Positions 8,296 to 16,849 of a stretch of DNA of 64,000 bases are shown here, piece after piece. The notes beneath the pieces are model-generated. The model was given only the letters and a program-made list of their open reading frames with translations. It was not told the DNA's origin and made no database searches. The first letter of the stretch is position 1, and every line of letters starts with the position of its first letter. Source of the DNA: Owenweeksia hongkongensis DSM 17368 (GTDB lineage: Bacteria > Bacteroidota > Bacteroidia > Flavobacteriales > Schleiferiaceae); contig CAMBEZ010000001.1 in assembly GCA_945865885.1 (NCBI GenBank), positions 62,001 through 126,000 of the forward strand, written 5' to 3'. The position numbers and the translations under genes are program-made.

Positions 8296-8857
8296 GCGGA
8301 CCCTCGCAGCCGTCAAGGTCTACGATGACGGTGGTTTCCGTGCTGAAGTACTTTGCCATTTTGGCGCGCCACTCGCGGAATGCTTGGGCGTCGTACTGGG
8401 CGCAGGGCAGGGTGAGCAGTAGAATGGATTGGTCGTTGATGACGACGATTCCCGGAGGAGCTTCCGGAACGGATTTGGTGTCGCGGCCCGGCCGCACGGC
8501 AGTGGGTCCCAGAAAGGACTTAAGCCAGTTTTTAACGGCCCAGTCGCGATCTTCCACCGAGGCGTAGTGCACAGCAGTTAGGGTGACTGAAAATTTTACC
8601 TTGTTGCCCAGATTGTTGGCGCGCTTTGTTTTTTCCACCAATTCAACTTGCGACCATTGCGCGGCGTCGTCCAAGTTGAGGCCACCAAGGCGCAAGGTGC
8701 TTACGTTGAGTTCCTTGCGCTGAAAATTGCTGCCCAAATCCGCTGCAAAGGCGCTGCAGTTTTGGTTGAGTTCTTCCCAGGTTTGGCCGGATAATTGCAG
8801 GCTACCCACCACCAGTGCGCCCACCCATAAGGTGCGGCCTAAAATCATTCGAGTCAT
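8246..8857 (-). CDS. Hypothetical exported protein
   Basis: A protein of about 203 aa with a clear N-terminal signal peptide (LGRTLWVGALVVGSLQLSGQ) and no family I recognise. The mature part has three Cys and mixed alpha/beta-looking sequence; the fragment PPGIVVINDQSILLLTLPCAQYD looks like a folded core. ATG 8857 was preferred to the TTG at 8863 because it lies 3 nt behind a -7-like element; ATG 8848 is also possible. It is divergent from the DUF481 gene, with a 28-bp gap. Confidence 0.6.
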   Translation of the reverse strand: MTRMILGRTLWVGALVVGSLQLSGQTWEELNQNCSAFAADLGSNFQRKELNVSTLRLGGLNLDDAAQWSQVELVEKTKRANNLGNKVKFSVTLTAVHYASVEDRDWAVKNWLKSFLGPTAVRPGRDTKSVPEAPPGIVVINDQSILLLTLPCAQYDAQAFREWRAKMAKYFSTETTVIVDLDGCEGPLIWTKNAPDPKDRRWK

Positions 8858-8860
8858 AAT

Positions 8861-8868
8861 CAAAGGTC
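8861..8868 (-). promoter_or_regulatory. -7-like element (GACCTTTG) for the gene ending at 8246
   Basis: It matches TAnnTTTG except for the first base and ends 3 nt before ATG 8857 on the minus strand. It is one half of a compact divergent promoter pair with 8874-8881. Confidence 0.4.
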
Positions 8869-8873
8869 GTAAC

Positions 8874-8881
8874 TATTTTTG
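8874..8881 (+). promoter_or_regulatory. -7 element (TATTTTTG) for the DUF481-like gene
   Basis: An exact TAnnTTTG match ending 4 nt before ATG 8886, so the message would be leaderless. Confidence 0.5.
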
Positions 8882-8885
8882 TAGC

Positions 8886-9677
8886 ATGAACGGCAAAGAC
8901 AATGCCAGTTGGGCGCGTTGGGTGCTGTTGGGGTGGTTGTGCGTCAACGGCGTAACCGGCAACGCACAGATTGTGAATATTGAGTCCATGCGCGGTGCCA
9001 CCGGGGATTCGTCGGGCACCCACGGGGTACTGGACGGTCAATTTTACATTGGAGGCGCTCAGAACGTTTTGTTGCGGACCTACGGCGCCGCCAACGTGCG
9101 CAAGAGCGTGGGCAACGAAACGTACTACGGGATCGTCAGCGGCTCTTTCTCCACGCGGGTGGGTGGAGATCAATTGCTCTTTGAAAGCAATGCGTTTTTG
9201 CACGGTCGGTACAACTTGGAGCTGCAACCGCGCTTGACAGTGGAGGCCTTTTTTCAGTATCAGCGGGACAGACCCCTTCGAATTGCACAACGGTACAACG
9301 CCGGCTTTGGGACGCGGATCAAAACGGTACGGGCGAAGTCCTGGGAAGTTTACTGGAGCCCGTTGCTGATGGGCGAATTTGATTTGGAAGAAAAGACCGG
9401 CGTCCTCAACTACGCCTTACGCCTGAGTACCTACGTCAGTTCCGACGTTCGTTTGTCCGATAAATCCCGGTGGAACGCGGTGGTGTATTACCAGCCCGAC
9501 TTGTTTCGGTGGAATGATTTTCGGATGGTGTTCAACACCCGGTTGCAGACTACTTTGACGCGTCGGTTGCAGTGGGTAACCTCTGGCTTTGTCAACTACG
9601 ACGCCTATCCGGCTGATTTTGCAGGGGTTCCCGCGTTTACGTTTGGAACCACCACGGGCCTGAGCTACAAGTTTTGA
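8886..9677 (+). CDS. DUF481-like outer membrane beta-barrel protein
   Basis: A 263-aa protein with a signal peptide ending near VTGNAQ. The rest is made of alternating aromatic/polar strands (FEAFFQYQRD-like repeats, VYWSPLLMGEFDLEE, WNAVVYYQPDLF) ending in the aromatic LSYKF, as expected for an outer membrane barrel. The start QIVNIESMRG and overall pattern resemble Bacteroidota DUF481 proteins, whose function is unknown. The frame is open from 8727, but ATG 8886 starts the signal peptide and follows the promoter; the longer form would run through the divergent gene. Confidence 0.7.
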   Translation: MNGKDNASWARWVLLGWLCVNGVTGNAQIVNIESMRGATGDSSGTHGVLDGQFYIGGAQNVLLRTYGAANVRKSVGNETYYGIVSGSFSTRVGGDQLLFESNAFLHGRYNLELQPRLTVEAFFQYQRDRPLRIAQRYNAGFGTRIKTVRAKSWEVYWSPLLMGEFDLEEKTGVLNYALRLSTYVSSDVRLSDKSRWNAVVYYQPDLFRWNDFRMVFNTRLQTTLTRRLQWVTSGFVNYDAYPADFAGVPAFTFGTTTGLSYKF

Positions 9678-9712
9678 CGACGCGGCTTGCCCAGAGGGCA
9701 TTGCTGTGTTTT

Positions 9713-10948
9713 TTACCGCTGCTCCCAGAAGGTGAGGGCCTCCGCCACCACAAAGTTGGATCCGCCCACAAAGACGAGGTCATAAGGTCCTGCCTCGGCC
9801 AGCGCGTCGGCGACGCCGCGCCCTACGGGGCCGCTGACGCGGCCCCGTAGGGCGTATTCCGCGGCCCGTTCTGCCAGGGCAGCGGCAGACAGTGCCCGGG
9901 GCAAGTTGGCGGCCACCCAGAAGTAGGAGGCGTGGTCAGGAAGCAAGGCCAAAACCTCCCCGGGGTCCTTGTCCGAGACCGTTCCCAACACCACCAGAAG
10001 GCGTCCGCCCGCAGGCATTTCCTCTTGGAGTTGTTGGACTACCAAACGAAGGCCGTGGGCGTTGTGGCCCGTGTCCGCAACAATACGCGGCCCGCTTTCT
10101 TGGAGGATTTCCCAGCGTCCGCGCAGGCCGGTGCGCTGCACCACCTCCAGCAACCCCGTGCGGAGTGCGTCGTTGGAGACGGTCCAATGGGTTTGAGCGG
10201 CGAGTGCGGCTTGAACGCACCGAACGTTGTTTTGCTGGTACGTTCCCAAAAGACCGCAGGGCAAGGGGGTGGGAACAGCTTCTTCCGCCCAGACCAGGGG
10301 GGCGTGGTGCGCGGCTGCTTTTTGCACAAAGACGGCTTCTGTTTCCGGGTCGCGCTCGCCCACTACCACGGGCACGCCCGTCTTGATGATGCCGGCCTTT
10401 TCTCCGGCAATGGCCGCACGGGTGTCCCCCAAATACTGCTGGTGGTCCAGGCCAATGCTCGTGATCACGCACACTTCCGGATGGATCACGTTGGTGCTGT
10501 CCAGCCGACCGCCCATGCCCACCTCCACCACCGCAACGTCCACGCGGTGCCTGCGGAAGGCGTCGAAGGCCATCCCTACGGTGGCTTCAAAAAAACTGCA
10601 CCCAACAAGAACCTCCTGGTGCTTTTCCACAAAGTCCACCACCTCCTGCTCGGAAATAAGGGCGCCGTTTATGCGAATGCGCTCGCGGAAATCCACCAAA
10701 TGCGGTGACGTGTATAGGCCAACGGTGTAGCCAGCGGCCTGAAGGACCGACGCCAACAGGTGGCTGGTGGAGCCCTTTCCGTTGGTACCGGCCACGTGGA
10801 TGGAACGAAAACTCTGTTCAGGACGCCCCAAGGCGTCCAGCAACACCTCCGTTTGGACCAAGTCAATTTTGTAGTGCTCCCCACCTCCGGTGCGTTGGAA
10901 TACCGGAAGGCGGCTGTACAACCACTCCGTGGTCTCCGCGAAGGTCAT
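9713..10948 (-). CDS. folC: Bifunctional folylpolyglutamate synthase/dihydrofolate synthase
   Basis: FolC adds glutamate to dihydropteroate and to folates using ATP. The P-loop is VAGTNGKGSTSHLL, followed by LYTSPHLVDFRERI and a second ATP-binding block SIGLDHQQYLGDT. The C-terminal domain carries ADTGHNAHG and FVGGSNFVVAEAL. Start ATG 10948 overlaps the TGA of the tonB-like gene, so the longer frame to 11017 was rejected. Together with pabB at the left edge it gives two folate genes in the window. A perfect hairpin lies inside it at 9819-9854. Confidence 0.92.
   Translation of the reverse strand: MTFAETTEWLYSRLPVFQRTGGGEHYKIDLVQTEVLLDALGRPEQSFRSIHVAGTNGKGSTSHLLASVLQAAGYTVGLYTSPHLVDFRERIRINGALISEQEVVDFVEKHQEVLVGCSFFEATVGMAFDAFRRHRVDVAVVEVGMGGRLDSTNVIHPEVCVITSIGLDHQQYLGDTRAAIAGEKAGIIKTGVPVVVGERDPETEAVFVQKAAAHHAPLVWAEEAVPTPLPCGLLGTYQQNNVRCVQAALAAQTHWTVSNDALRTGLLEVVQRTGLRGRWEILQESGPRIVADTGHNAHGLRLVVQQLQEEMPAGGRLLVVLGTVSDKDPGEVLALLPDHASYFWVAANLPRALSAAALAERAAEYALRGRVSGPVGRGVADALAEAGPYDLVFVGGSNFVVAEALTFWEQR
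9819..9854. repeat. Perfect 16-bp inverted repeat with 4-nt loop inside folC
   Basis: Arms 9819-9834 and 9839-9854 are exact reverse complements around TGAC. In the folC reading frame they encode ALRGRVSGPVGRG, in a linker ahead of the last conserved block. It resembles the hairpins in pabB and aroA in arm and loop length. Confidence 0.85.
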
Positions 10949-11727
10949 CAGTTTTTCTCGAATCGATAAATAATGGTGCCCACTTGGGTTTCCAAGGCGT
11001 TCGGGTCTGCGGCCCATTTGGTGCGCATTGCGGCTTGCCGGGCCCGATCAAACAGGCACGTTGAGCTCGTGGTACTTCCCCCTGCGCCGGGTTCCGCCGA
11101 TACCACGTTTCCGTTGCGGTCCACATACACCTTGACCACCACGCGTCCTTCGTCCTCGCAATCGTAGCCCGGGCGCGGACGGCTCGTGGCGCTCCTGTTG
11201 CCAAGTTTGTAATCACCGGCTCCTTGTGTGCCCATGCCGGTCCCTCCAGCGCCGCCGTTGGGCGTACCGTTGGGATCTCCTTGGTCTCCTCCGCCTGAGG
11301 TGGTTCCGCTGCCGCTGCCGGTTCCTGTTGTTTTTAGCTTGTTCAAACTACTGGATAACCGATTGGAGGGCTGGGGCTTGGCGATTTCTGTGGGTTTGGT
11401 CTCCGTGGGCTTGGGGCGTTCCACCGGCGTGGGTTTGGGCTTATCGTTCACAGAAACATCCGTAGCTTCCACATCTTGGGTTACGACGGCAGCATCCGTG
11501 GGTTCCGATGGGGTTGGAGGGACGGGTTCCGCAGCTGATTGTTCGGTTTGTCCAAATCCTTGTTCATCGTAACCAAAAGCTAACGAAATCCCTTCCTCGG
11601 GCGGGGGGTCTTGGTAGGTGTGGCCGTAAAACGCAAAGAGCACCAAGACCGCCACATGAAATAATCCCGTGACGATCCAGCCGGCTCGTTGGCTTCTTTT
11701 TTGGTCGCGTTCAAAGGAACTGATCAT
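10948..11727 (-). CDS. TonB-like energy transducer
   Basis: The protein (259 aa) has a short cytoplasmic N-terminus, one membrane helix (GWIVTGLFHVAVLVLFAFYG), a Pro/Thr/Lys-rich periplasmic spacer, a Gly/Ser-rich stretch and a small C-terminal TonB/TolA-like domain (EGRVVVKVYVDRNGNVVSAEPG). It couples the proton motive force harvested by ExbB/ExbD to outer membrane receptors such as the SusC-type protein in this window. It lies 3 nt after exbD and overlaps folC. Confidence 0.85.
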   Translation of the reverse strand: MISSFERDQKRSQRAGWIVTGLFHVAVLVLFAFYGHTYQDPPPEEGISLAFGYDEQGFGQTEQSAAEPVPPTPSEPTDAAVVTQDVEATDVSVNDKPKPTPVERPKPTETKPTEIAKPQPSNRLSSSLNKLKTTGTGSGSGTTSGGGDQGDPNGTPNGGAGGTGMGTQGAGDYKLGNRSATSRPRPGYDCEDEGRVVVKVYVDRNGNVVSAEPGAGGSTTSSTCLFDRARQAAMRTKWAADPNALETQVGTIIYRFEKN

Positions 11728-11730
11728 GGC

Positions 11731-12123
11731 TTACTTGGGGTCCGTGGCCAGGACCAATTTGATTTTGTTGCGGTACGCAATGTCCATTACTTCAACGGAT
11801 TTTCCCGTCGGGACACTTTCGTCCACGCGCAGTACAATGACCGTTTCTGGATTTTTGTTCAGTTCTTGCAGCAAGAAAGCCTCCACATCTTCTGCCGCAA
11901 CTACCTCCGTGCCTACGCTGTAGTTCAAATCTTTGTCAATGGTTACGGTAACCGTGGCTTTTTTAACGGTCTGTGCCTTGCTCTTGGGCAAGACCACGTC
12001 GAGTGCGGCCGGCGTCACCAAAGTAGAAGTCAACATAAAGAAAATGAGCAATAGGAACACCAGGTCCGTCATGGACGACATATTGAATTCCGGCGATACT
12101 TTGTTTCTTTGAGCCAGTTTCAT
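11731..12123 (-). CDS. exbD: Biopolymer transporter ExbD
   Basis: A 130-aa protein with one N-terminal membrane helix (MTDLVFLLLIFFMLTSTLV), which carries the conserved Asp of ExbD/TolR that takes part in proton flow, and a periplasmic domain ending RNKIKLVLATDPK. It forms the inner membrane motor with ExbB and TonB. It lies 43 nt after exbB and 3 nt before the tonB-like gene, in one operon. Confidence 0.9.
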   Translation of the reverse strand: MKLAQRNKVSPEFNMSSMTDLVFLLLIFFMLTSTLVTPAALDVVLPKSKAQTVKKATVTVTIDKDLNYSVGTEVVAAEDVEAFLLQELNKNPETVIVLRVDESVPTGKSVEVMDIAYRNKIKLVLATDPK

Positions 12124-12166
12124 GAGTAAGGTGTTTTAGGAGCGACAGTTGGTTGTTTACCGACCA

Positions 12167-12883
12167 TTAGGCGGGCTCGTCCAATAGATCCAAGAAGTCG
12201 GTGGTGCTGGCCTCCATTTTGTGGATGACGGAGCCCACACGGCCCACTAGGTAGTTGTAGCCAAAATAGGCGAAAATGCCCACAACAAGCCCGGCAACCG
12301 TGGTGATCATGGCCACGTAAATACCTTCTGCGAGCATGGCCACTTGAACCTGGCCGCCGGCCTCGGCCATTTTTTGGAACGACAAAATCATACCCACTAC
12401 CGTTCCTAAAAAGCCCATCATGGGAGCCCCTCCGGCCATGGTGGCCAACAAAGCCAAATTGGTTTCCAACCGTTGAATTTCCAACTTTCCTTGATTCTCA
12501 ATGGAGGCAGAAATGTCTTGCAAGGGTTTACCAATGCGCGTGATTCCCTTCTGGATCATGCGCGAGACAGGGGTGTCGGTACGTTCGCACAATTGAATGG
12601 CGGATTGAATTTTTCCGTTGGCAACGTGGTCGCGGATGTTGTTCATGAATTGTGGGTCCAGTTTGTCTGCCTTTTTGATGGCCAACAAACGCTCAACAAA
12701 CAAGTACACCGTGATGACGGAGAGGAGCAGCAACAAAACCATGATGGTATTGCCGGCTACACCGCCGGAAAAGGCCAATTCCAAAACGGTCATGGTTTTT
12801 TCGGTAGGCATTTCGGGGGCTGTGGCAACGGAAGCGGCAGCAGCGTCTGTGGCCGTATTGTCTAAGGAGATTTGAAGGAACAT
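12167..12883 (-). CDS. exbB: MotA/TolQ/ExbB proton channel family protein
   Basis: A 238-aa inner membrane protein with helices near residues 35-65, 145-170 and 180-210. The block LLATMAGGAPMMGFLGTVVGMI followed by AEGIYVAMITTVAGLVVGI is the diagnostic MotA_ExbB region. It is the proton channel of the TonB motor. It has its own TAAGTTTG element 40 nt upstream and is separated from nhaD by a hairpin. Confidence 0.9.
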   Translation of the reverse strand: MFLQISLDNTATDAAAASVATAPEMPTEKTMTVLELAFSGGVAGNTIMVLLLLLSVITVYLFVERLLAIKKADKLDPQFMNNIRDHVANGKIQSAIQLCERTDTPVSRMIQKGITRIGKPLQDISASIENQGKLEIQRLETNLALLATMAGGAPMMGFLGTVVGMILSFQKMAEAGGQVQVAMLAEGIYVAMITTVAGLVVGIFAYFGYNYLVGRVGSVIHKMEASTTDFLDLLDEPA

Positions 12884-12923
12884 AGGAAAGATTACTTTAT
12901 TAGGAATAACGCAAATTCTGGTC

Positions 12924-12931
12924 CAAACTTA
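12924..12931 (-). promoter_or_regulatory. -7 element (TAAGTTTG) for the exbB-exbD-tonB-folC operon
   Basis: An exact TAnnTTTG match on the minus strand, 40 nt upstream of the exbB ATG. This gives a normal leader, unlike the leaderless cases elsewhere in the window. Confidence 0.45.
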
Positions 12932-12975
12932 TTCAAACCAATTGTTCTTTGCTCGATTGGGGATGCGCAAATATG

Positions 12976-13006
12976 AACAAAGGGCGGTTAACAACCGCCC
13001 TTTGTT
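12976..13006 (-). terminator. Perfect 14-bp hairpin between nhaD and exbB
   Basis: Arms 12976-12989 (AACAAAGGGCGGTT) and 12993-13006 are exact reverse complements with a 3-nt loop. It lies downstream of the nhaD stop. There is no long T-run outside the stem, but the outer base pairs are A/T-rich, so it may act as the nhaD terminator. The rest of the 169-nt gap holds the exbB promoter and leader. Confidence 0.55.
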
Positions 13007-13052
13007 GGGTTTTGGGACCGGTCCAGGCCCCTAATAGGTAGTTTTTGTAGGT

Positions 13053-14366
13053 TCAGCCCGCAAAATGGTGCTGCAGGATGTAGACCGCAATACCGGCCAA
13101 ATACCCCAGTAGGGCCAATCCGCTTACCCGCTTGAGGTACCAACCAAAAGGAATTTTTTCCAATCCCATGACGGCCACACCGGCTGCGGAACCAATGATC
13201 AGGATGGATCCCCCGGTACCTGCAGTAAAGGCCAGGTATTCCCAGAACAAACCGTCGGTTGCAAAGAAAGATCCGCTCGCGAGTTCAATGGGGTACATGC
13301 CCATCGACGCTGCTACCAAAGGCACGTTGTCGATGATGGCAGACAACAAACCAATAAGGCCACCGACCACGTAAACGCCTGTTTCTGAAGAGGTTCCTAC
13401 CCAACGATCCAAAGCCAGTGCCATGTCAGACAGCTGCCCCCCTGCTTGCAGGGCTGCCACCGCCAACAAAATCCCCAAGAAGAAGAGAACCGACGCCGTA
13501 TCGATCTTGTGCAAGGTGTGAACGACGCCCAAGTTCTGGCGGTGTTCGTCTTCCTTGCGTCGGTGCAAAAGATCCGTCAACAACCAAAGGACCCCCAAAG
13601 ACAACATCATGCCCATGAAAGGGGGCAGGTGCGTAACGGTTTTAAAAATGGGCACAAACAACAAGCCCCCAATGCCGGCCAACAAAACAATCAATCGCTC
13701 GCGGTCCGTGACGGATTGATTGCTCAATTTCACGTCTTCGGCGGGACGCTCCAGCGTGCCTTTCAACTGAAAGGACAAGAAGATGACCGGTACCAACAAC
13801 GAAACAAAAGCCGTTAGAAAGACCCCTTTGATGATTGCGCCTGCCGTAATCTGCTGACCAATCCAGAGCATGGTGGTGGTGACATCGCCAATGGGGGACC
13901 AAGCACCTCCTGCGTTTGCGGCAATGACTACCACGCCGGCAAACAACCAGCGAAGCTGCTGGTCTTTAATCAATTTGCGCAACAGGGAAATCATGACAAT
14001 CGCCGTGGTCAGGTTGTCCAGCACGGACGACAGGAAAAAAGTCATTAAGCTCACCGCCCACAGCAAAACCACCGGGTTGTTGGTTTTCAAACGGCTGGTA
14101 ATCACACTGAAACCTTCGTGTGCGTCCACTACTTCCACAATGGTCATGGCGCCCAATAAAAAGAACAGGATGCCCGCAATTTCACTGACGTGTTCCAACA
14201 ACAAAGGCTCCGCGTGGTGGATGTCTGCTCCACCCAAAATGTAGGTGGTCCAACACAGCACGCCCGTTACCAAGGCAGCAGCAGCTTTGTCTATTTTCAG
14301 GTTGTGTTCAAATACGATGGCTGCGTAGCCCAACAAGAAAATCCCTATAATCAGGCCGTAAATCAT
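13053..14366 (-). CDS. nhaD: NhaD-type Na+/H+ antiporter
   Basis: A 437-aa polytopic inner membrane protein of the ion transporter superfamily. Motifs typical of NhaD are IVEVVDAHEGFSVI, SVLDNLTTAIVMI and GGAWSPIGDVTTTMLWI. It exchanges Na+ or Li+ for protons, which suits a marine or saline habitat. It lies upstream of the exbBD-tonB genes on the same strand but is separated by a hairpin and has its own -7 element. Confidence 0.92.
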   Translation of the reverse strand: MIYGLIIGIFLLGYAAIVFEHNLKIDKAAAALVTGVLCWTTYILGGADIHHAEPLLLEHVSEIAGILFFLLGAMTIVEVVDAHEGFSVITSRLKTNNPVVLLWAVSLMTFFLSSVLDNLTTAIVMISLLRKLIKDQQLRWLFAGVVVIAANAGGAWSPIGDVTTTMLWIGQQITAGAIIKGVFLTAFVSLLVPVIFLSFQLKGTLERPAEDVKLSNQSVTDRERLIVLLAGIGGLLFVPIFKTVTHLPPFMGMMLSLGVLWLLTDLLHRRKEDEHRQNLGVVHTLHKIDTASVLFFLGILLAVAALQAGGQLSDMALALDRWVGTSSETGVYVVGGLIGLLSAIIDNVPLVAASMGMYPIELASGSFFATDGLFWEYLAFTAGTGGSILIIGSAAGVAVMGLEKIPFGWYLKRVSGLALLGYLAGIAVYILQHHFAG

Positions 14367-14388
14367 GGCTGTTTTTTTAGTTTGGTTC

Positions 14389-14396
14389 CAAAGGTA
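14389..14396 (-). promoter_or_regulatory. -7 element (TACCTTTG) for nhaD
   Basis: An exact TAnnTTTG match on the minus strand, 22 nt upstream of the nhaD ATG. It lies in the 64-bp gap after anmK. Confidence 0.5.
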
Positions 14397-14430
14397 ATGG
14401 TCAAAGGCGTGGACCTTTTGAACCGAACGA

Positions 14431-15537
14431 TCATTTTTTTGTTACGAACGAATTTTTTAACAGCCTTCCCGCCGAATGATCCCTTTGGGCGCCCGTTACC
14501 GAAGCCAATACATTGTTTTCTCCGCGGACCTTTAAGGCCGCCAAAAGGGCAAAGGCTGCGGCTTCCTTGAAGTTGGAGCGGTGCGCGTCCAAGACTTCCA
14601 ACGGACGTGGAGCCAGGTGCTTCAAGCGGCGCACAAAAAACTCGTTGTGCACCCCACCGCCGCTCAGCAAGGCCGTACCGGGAGCTCCAAAGCGCAAATC
14701 GTTTGCCACGCGCGATGCCGCGTGCTCGGTAAAGGTGCGCAAAACATCGGGCAGGGGGTGTTGGGCCAAGGCCTGCGCCAGGAGCGGTTTCCAATCCCGT
14801 TCGACGTCTTCACGCGCCAAGGACTTTGGATACGGTAGTTGGAAATAGGGCAAGGACTCCAGTTGGGAAAATAAAGAGGGAAGTAGGGTGCCGGAAGCGG
14901 CCAGTAGACCGCGGTCGTCAAAATTAAGGCCCACGCGCTGGGCCAGTTCGTTGGCAACGATGTTCAAGGGAACCACATCCCAGGCACGGCGAAGGCCGTC
15001 TATCTCGCAGGAAGTGTTTGCAAAGCCTCCCAAATTCACGCAATGGGCGTAGGTACCAAATAGGAGCCGGTCCGCAACAGGCACCAGCGGGGCGCCTTGG
15101 CCGCCCAGAGCCACGTCGTCTACCCGAAAGTCACCCACCACGGTACCGGTGAGGTGGGCGGCCATTTCCGGTTCGTTGCCCAGCTGGTAGGTGGTGCCCT
15201 CGTTGGGTCGGTGGTGCACGGTGTTGCCGTGGTGGCCCACCACTTCCGGTTGCGGCAATCCCTCCTCCTTCAAGAAGCGCAGCACTTGTTGGTTGCACCA
15301 GGTGGCATATTCCTGAGACGTGGCTTTCAGGGATTCAATGGACCGGGTGTAGGCCTGCGGCAAATCCTTTTCCCAGCGGGTGTCGGCATAAGAAACAGTG
15401 CGCCCGGGGCCCCATTCCAAGTCCCATTGTTGATTTGGCAGTTGGGTAAACCGAACCCAAACCAGATCCAAGCCGTCCAAGGAGGTACCGGACATGGTCC
15501 CAACGGCGGTAATGCTGTGCTGCGTTGATGATTTCAC
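14431..15537 (-). CDS. anmK: Anhydro-N-acetylmuramic acid kinase
   Basis: AnmK phosphorylates and opens 1,6-anhydro-MurNAc so that peptidoglycan turnover products can be reused. The N-terminus GTMSGTSLDGLDLVWV is the family signature, with VGHHGNTVHHRP and VNLGGFANTS as further conserved blocks and TALLSGGGVHNEF near the C-terminus. Length (368 aa) is typical. The start is GTG 15537, 4 nt behind a -7-like element. It is divergent from the acyl-CoA dehydrogenase gene. Confidence 0.92.
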   Translation of the reverse strand: MKSSTQHSITAVGTMSGTSLDGLDLVWVRFTQLPNQQWDLEWGPGRTVSYADTRWEKDLPQAYTRSIESLKATSQEYATWCNQQVLRFLKEEGLPQPEVVGHHGNTVHHRPNEGTTYQLGNEPEMAAHLTGTVVGDFRVDDVALGGQGAPLVPVADRLLFGTYAHCVNLGGFANTSCEIDGLRRAWDVVPLNIVANELAQRVGLNFDDRGLLAASGTLLPSLFSQLESLPYFQLPYPKSLAREDVERDWKPLLAQALAQHPLPDVLRTFTEHAASRVANDLRFGAPGTALLSGGGVHNEFFVRRLKHLAPRPLEVLDAHRSNFKEAAAFALLAALKVRGENNVLASVTGAQRDHSAGRLLKNSFVTKK

Positions 15538-15541
15538 TTTC

Positions 15542-15549
15542 CAAAGATG
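15542..15549 (-). promoter_or_regulatory. -7-like element (CATCTTTG) for anmK
   Basis: It differs from TAnnTTTG only in the first base and ends 4 nt before the GTG start of anmK, implying a leaderless transcript. Confidence 0.45.
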
Positions 15550-15562
15550 CGCGTTTGCACGC

Positions 15563-15570
15563 TACCTTTG
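15563..15570 (+). promoter_or_regulatory. -7 element (TACCTTTG) for the acyl-CoA dehydrogenase
   Basis: An exact TAnnTTTG match, 28 nt upstream of the ATG, so this gene has a normal short leader. It is back to back with the anmK element. Confidence 0.55.
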
Positions 15571-15598
15571 CACCACTCAGAAATCAAATTCCAGAGCC

Positions 15599-16756
15599 AT
15601 GCATTTTCAATTGACCGAAGAGCACGAAATGATCCGCCAAGCGGCGCGTGACTTTGCACAAACAGAACTCCTTCCCGGCGTTATAGAGCGCGACGAGGAG
15701 CAAAAATTCCCCAAAGAACAAGTGCGCCAAATGGGCGAATTGGGCTTCATGGGCATGATGGTGTCCACCGAGTACGGCGGCTCCGGCATGGATACCCTGA
15801 GCTATGTTTTGGCGATGGAGGAATTGTCCAAAATCGACGCTTCTGCGAGTGTGGCCATGAGCGTGAACAACTCCCTGGTTTGCTGGGGATTGGAGAAGTT
15901 TGGCAACGAAGAACAAAAACGCAAGTACCTAACGCCACTGGCGAAGGGCGAAGTCATTGGTGCTTTTTGCTTGAGCGAGCCCGAAGCCGGTTCCGACGCC
16001 ACCTCCCAAAGCACTACGGCCGTCGATTGCGGCGACCACTACCTGTTGAACGGCACCAAAAACTGGATCACCAACGGCAACTCCGCCAGCATCTATTTGG
16101 TGATTGCCCAAACCGACGTGGCCAAGGGCCACCGCGGCATCAACGTCCTAATTGTGGAGCGCGACATGCCCGGTTTTGTGGTGGGCAAGAAAGAACAAAA
16201 GATGGGCATTCGCGGTTCCGACACGCATTCGTTGATGTTCACGGACGTTAAGGTCCCCAAAGAAAACCGCATTGGCGAAGACGGATTTGGTTTCAAGTTT
16301 GCCATGAAGACGTTGTCTGGCGGCCGCATAGGTATTGCCGCGCAAGCCCTAGGTATTGCGGCAGGTGCCTTGGAATTAGCCACCAAATACGCTCAGCAGC
16401 GACGTGCTTTTGGCAAAGTCATTGCAGACCACCAAGCCATTGCGTTCATGTTGGCGGATATGGCCACCCGCGTAGAGGCTGCTCGCTTGTTGGTGTACAA
16501 GAGCGCTTGGTTGAAAGACCAAGGTTTGCCTTTTGACAAGGAGAGCGCCATGGCCAAGCTGTACGCTTCCGAAACCGCCATGTGGGTTGCCACGCAAGCG
16601 GTTCAGGTGCACGGCGGATACGGCTACGTGAAAGAGTACCACGTGGAGCGCCTCATGCGCGACGCCAAAATCACGGAGATTTACGAGGGCACCTCAGAAA
16701 TTCAGCGCGTGGTCATTTCCCGCGCACACCTGCAGGAGAACGCCATCAACTCCTAG
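15599..16756 (+). CDS. Acyl-CoA dehydrogenase
   Basis: A 385-aa FAD enzyme of the short/medium-chain acyl-CoA dehydrogenase type, catalysing the first step of beta-oxidation or of branched-chain amino acid breakdown. Motifs are [24 protein letters not shown] (FAD binding), [13 protein letters not shown] and the C-terminal [16 protein letters not shown]. The catalytic Glu is in [13 protein letters not shown] 15599 gives the canonical N-terminus; the longer frame from 15494 runs through the promoter. Confidence 0.93.
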   Translation: MHFQLTEEHEMIRQAARDFAQTELLPGVIERDEEQKFPKEQVRQMGELGFMGMMVSTEYGGSGMDTLSYVLAMEELSKIDASASVAMSVNNSLVCWGLEKFGNEEQKRKYLTPLAKGEVIGAFCLSEPEAGSDATSQSTTAVDCGDHYLLNGTKNWITNGNSASIYLVIAQTDVAKGHRGINVLIVERDMPGFVVGKKEQKMGIRGSDTHSLMFTDVKVPKENRIGEDGFGFKFAMKTLSGGRIGIAAQALGIAAGALELATKYAQQRRAFGKVIADHQAIAFMLADMATRVEAARLLVYKSAWLKDQGLPFDKESAMAKLYASETAMWVATQAVQVHGGYGYVKEYHVERLMRDAKITEIYEGTSEIQRVVISRAHLQENAINS

Positions 16757-16790
16757 TTCATTCAGTAGTGCCGGCCCGTGGGCAGCAAAG

Positions 16791-16823
16791 AAAAGGGGCG
16801 GCCTCGCAGAGGCCGCCCCTTTT
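16791..16823. terminator. Bidirectional terminator between convergent genes
   Basis: Arms 16791-16805 and 16809-16823 pair perfectly over 15 bp with a 3-nt loop, flanked by A on one side and T on the other. It serves the acyl-CoA dehydrogenase and the minus-strand lipoprotein gene. Confidence 0.9.
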
Positions 16824-16849
16824 TTGTTGGTGCGCGAGCGCGGTTTCCC

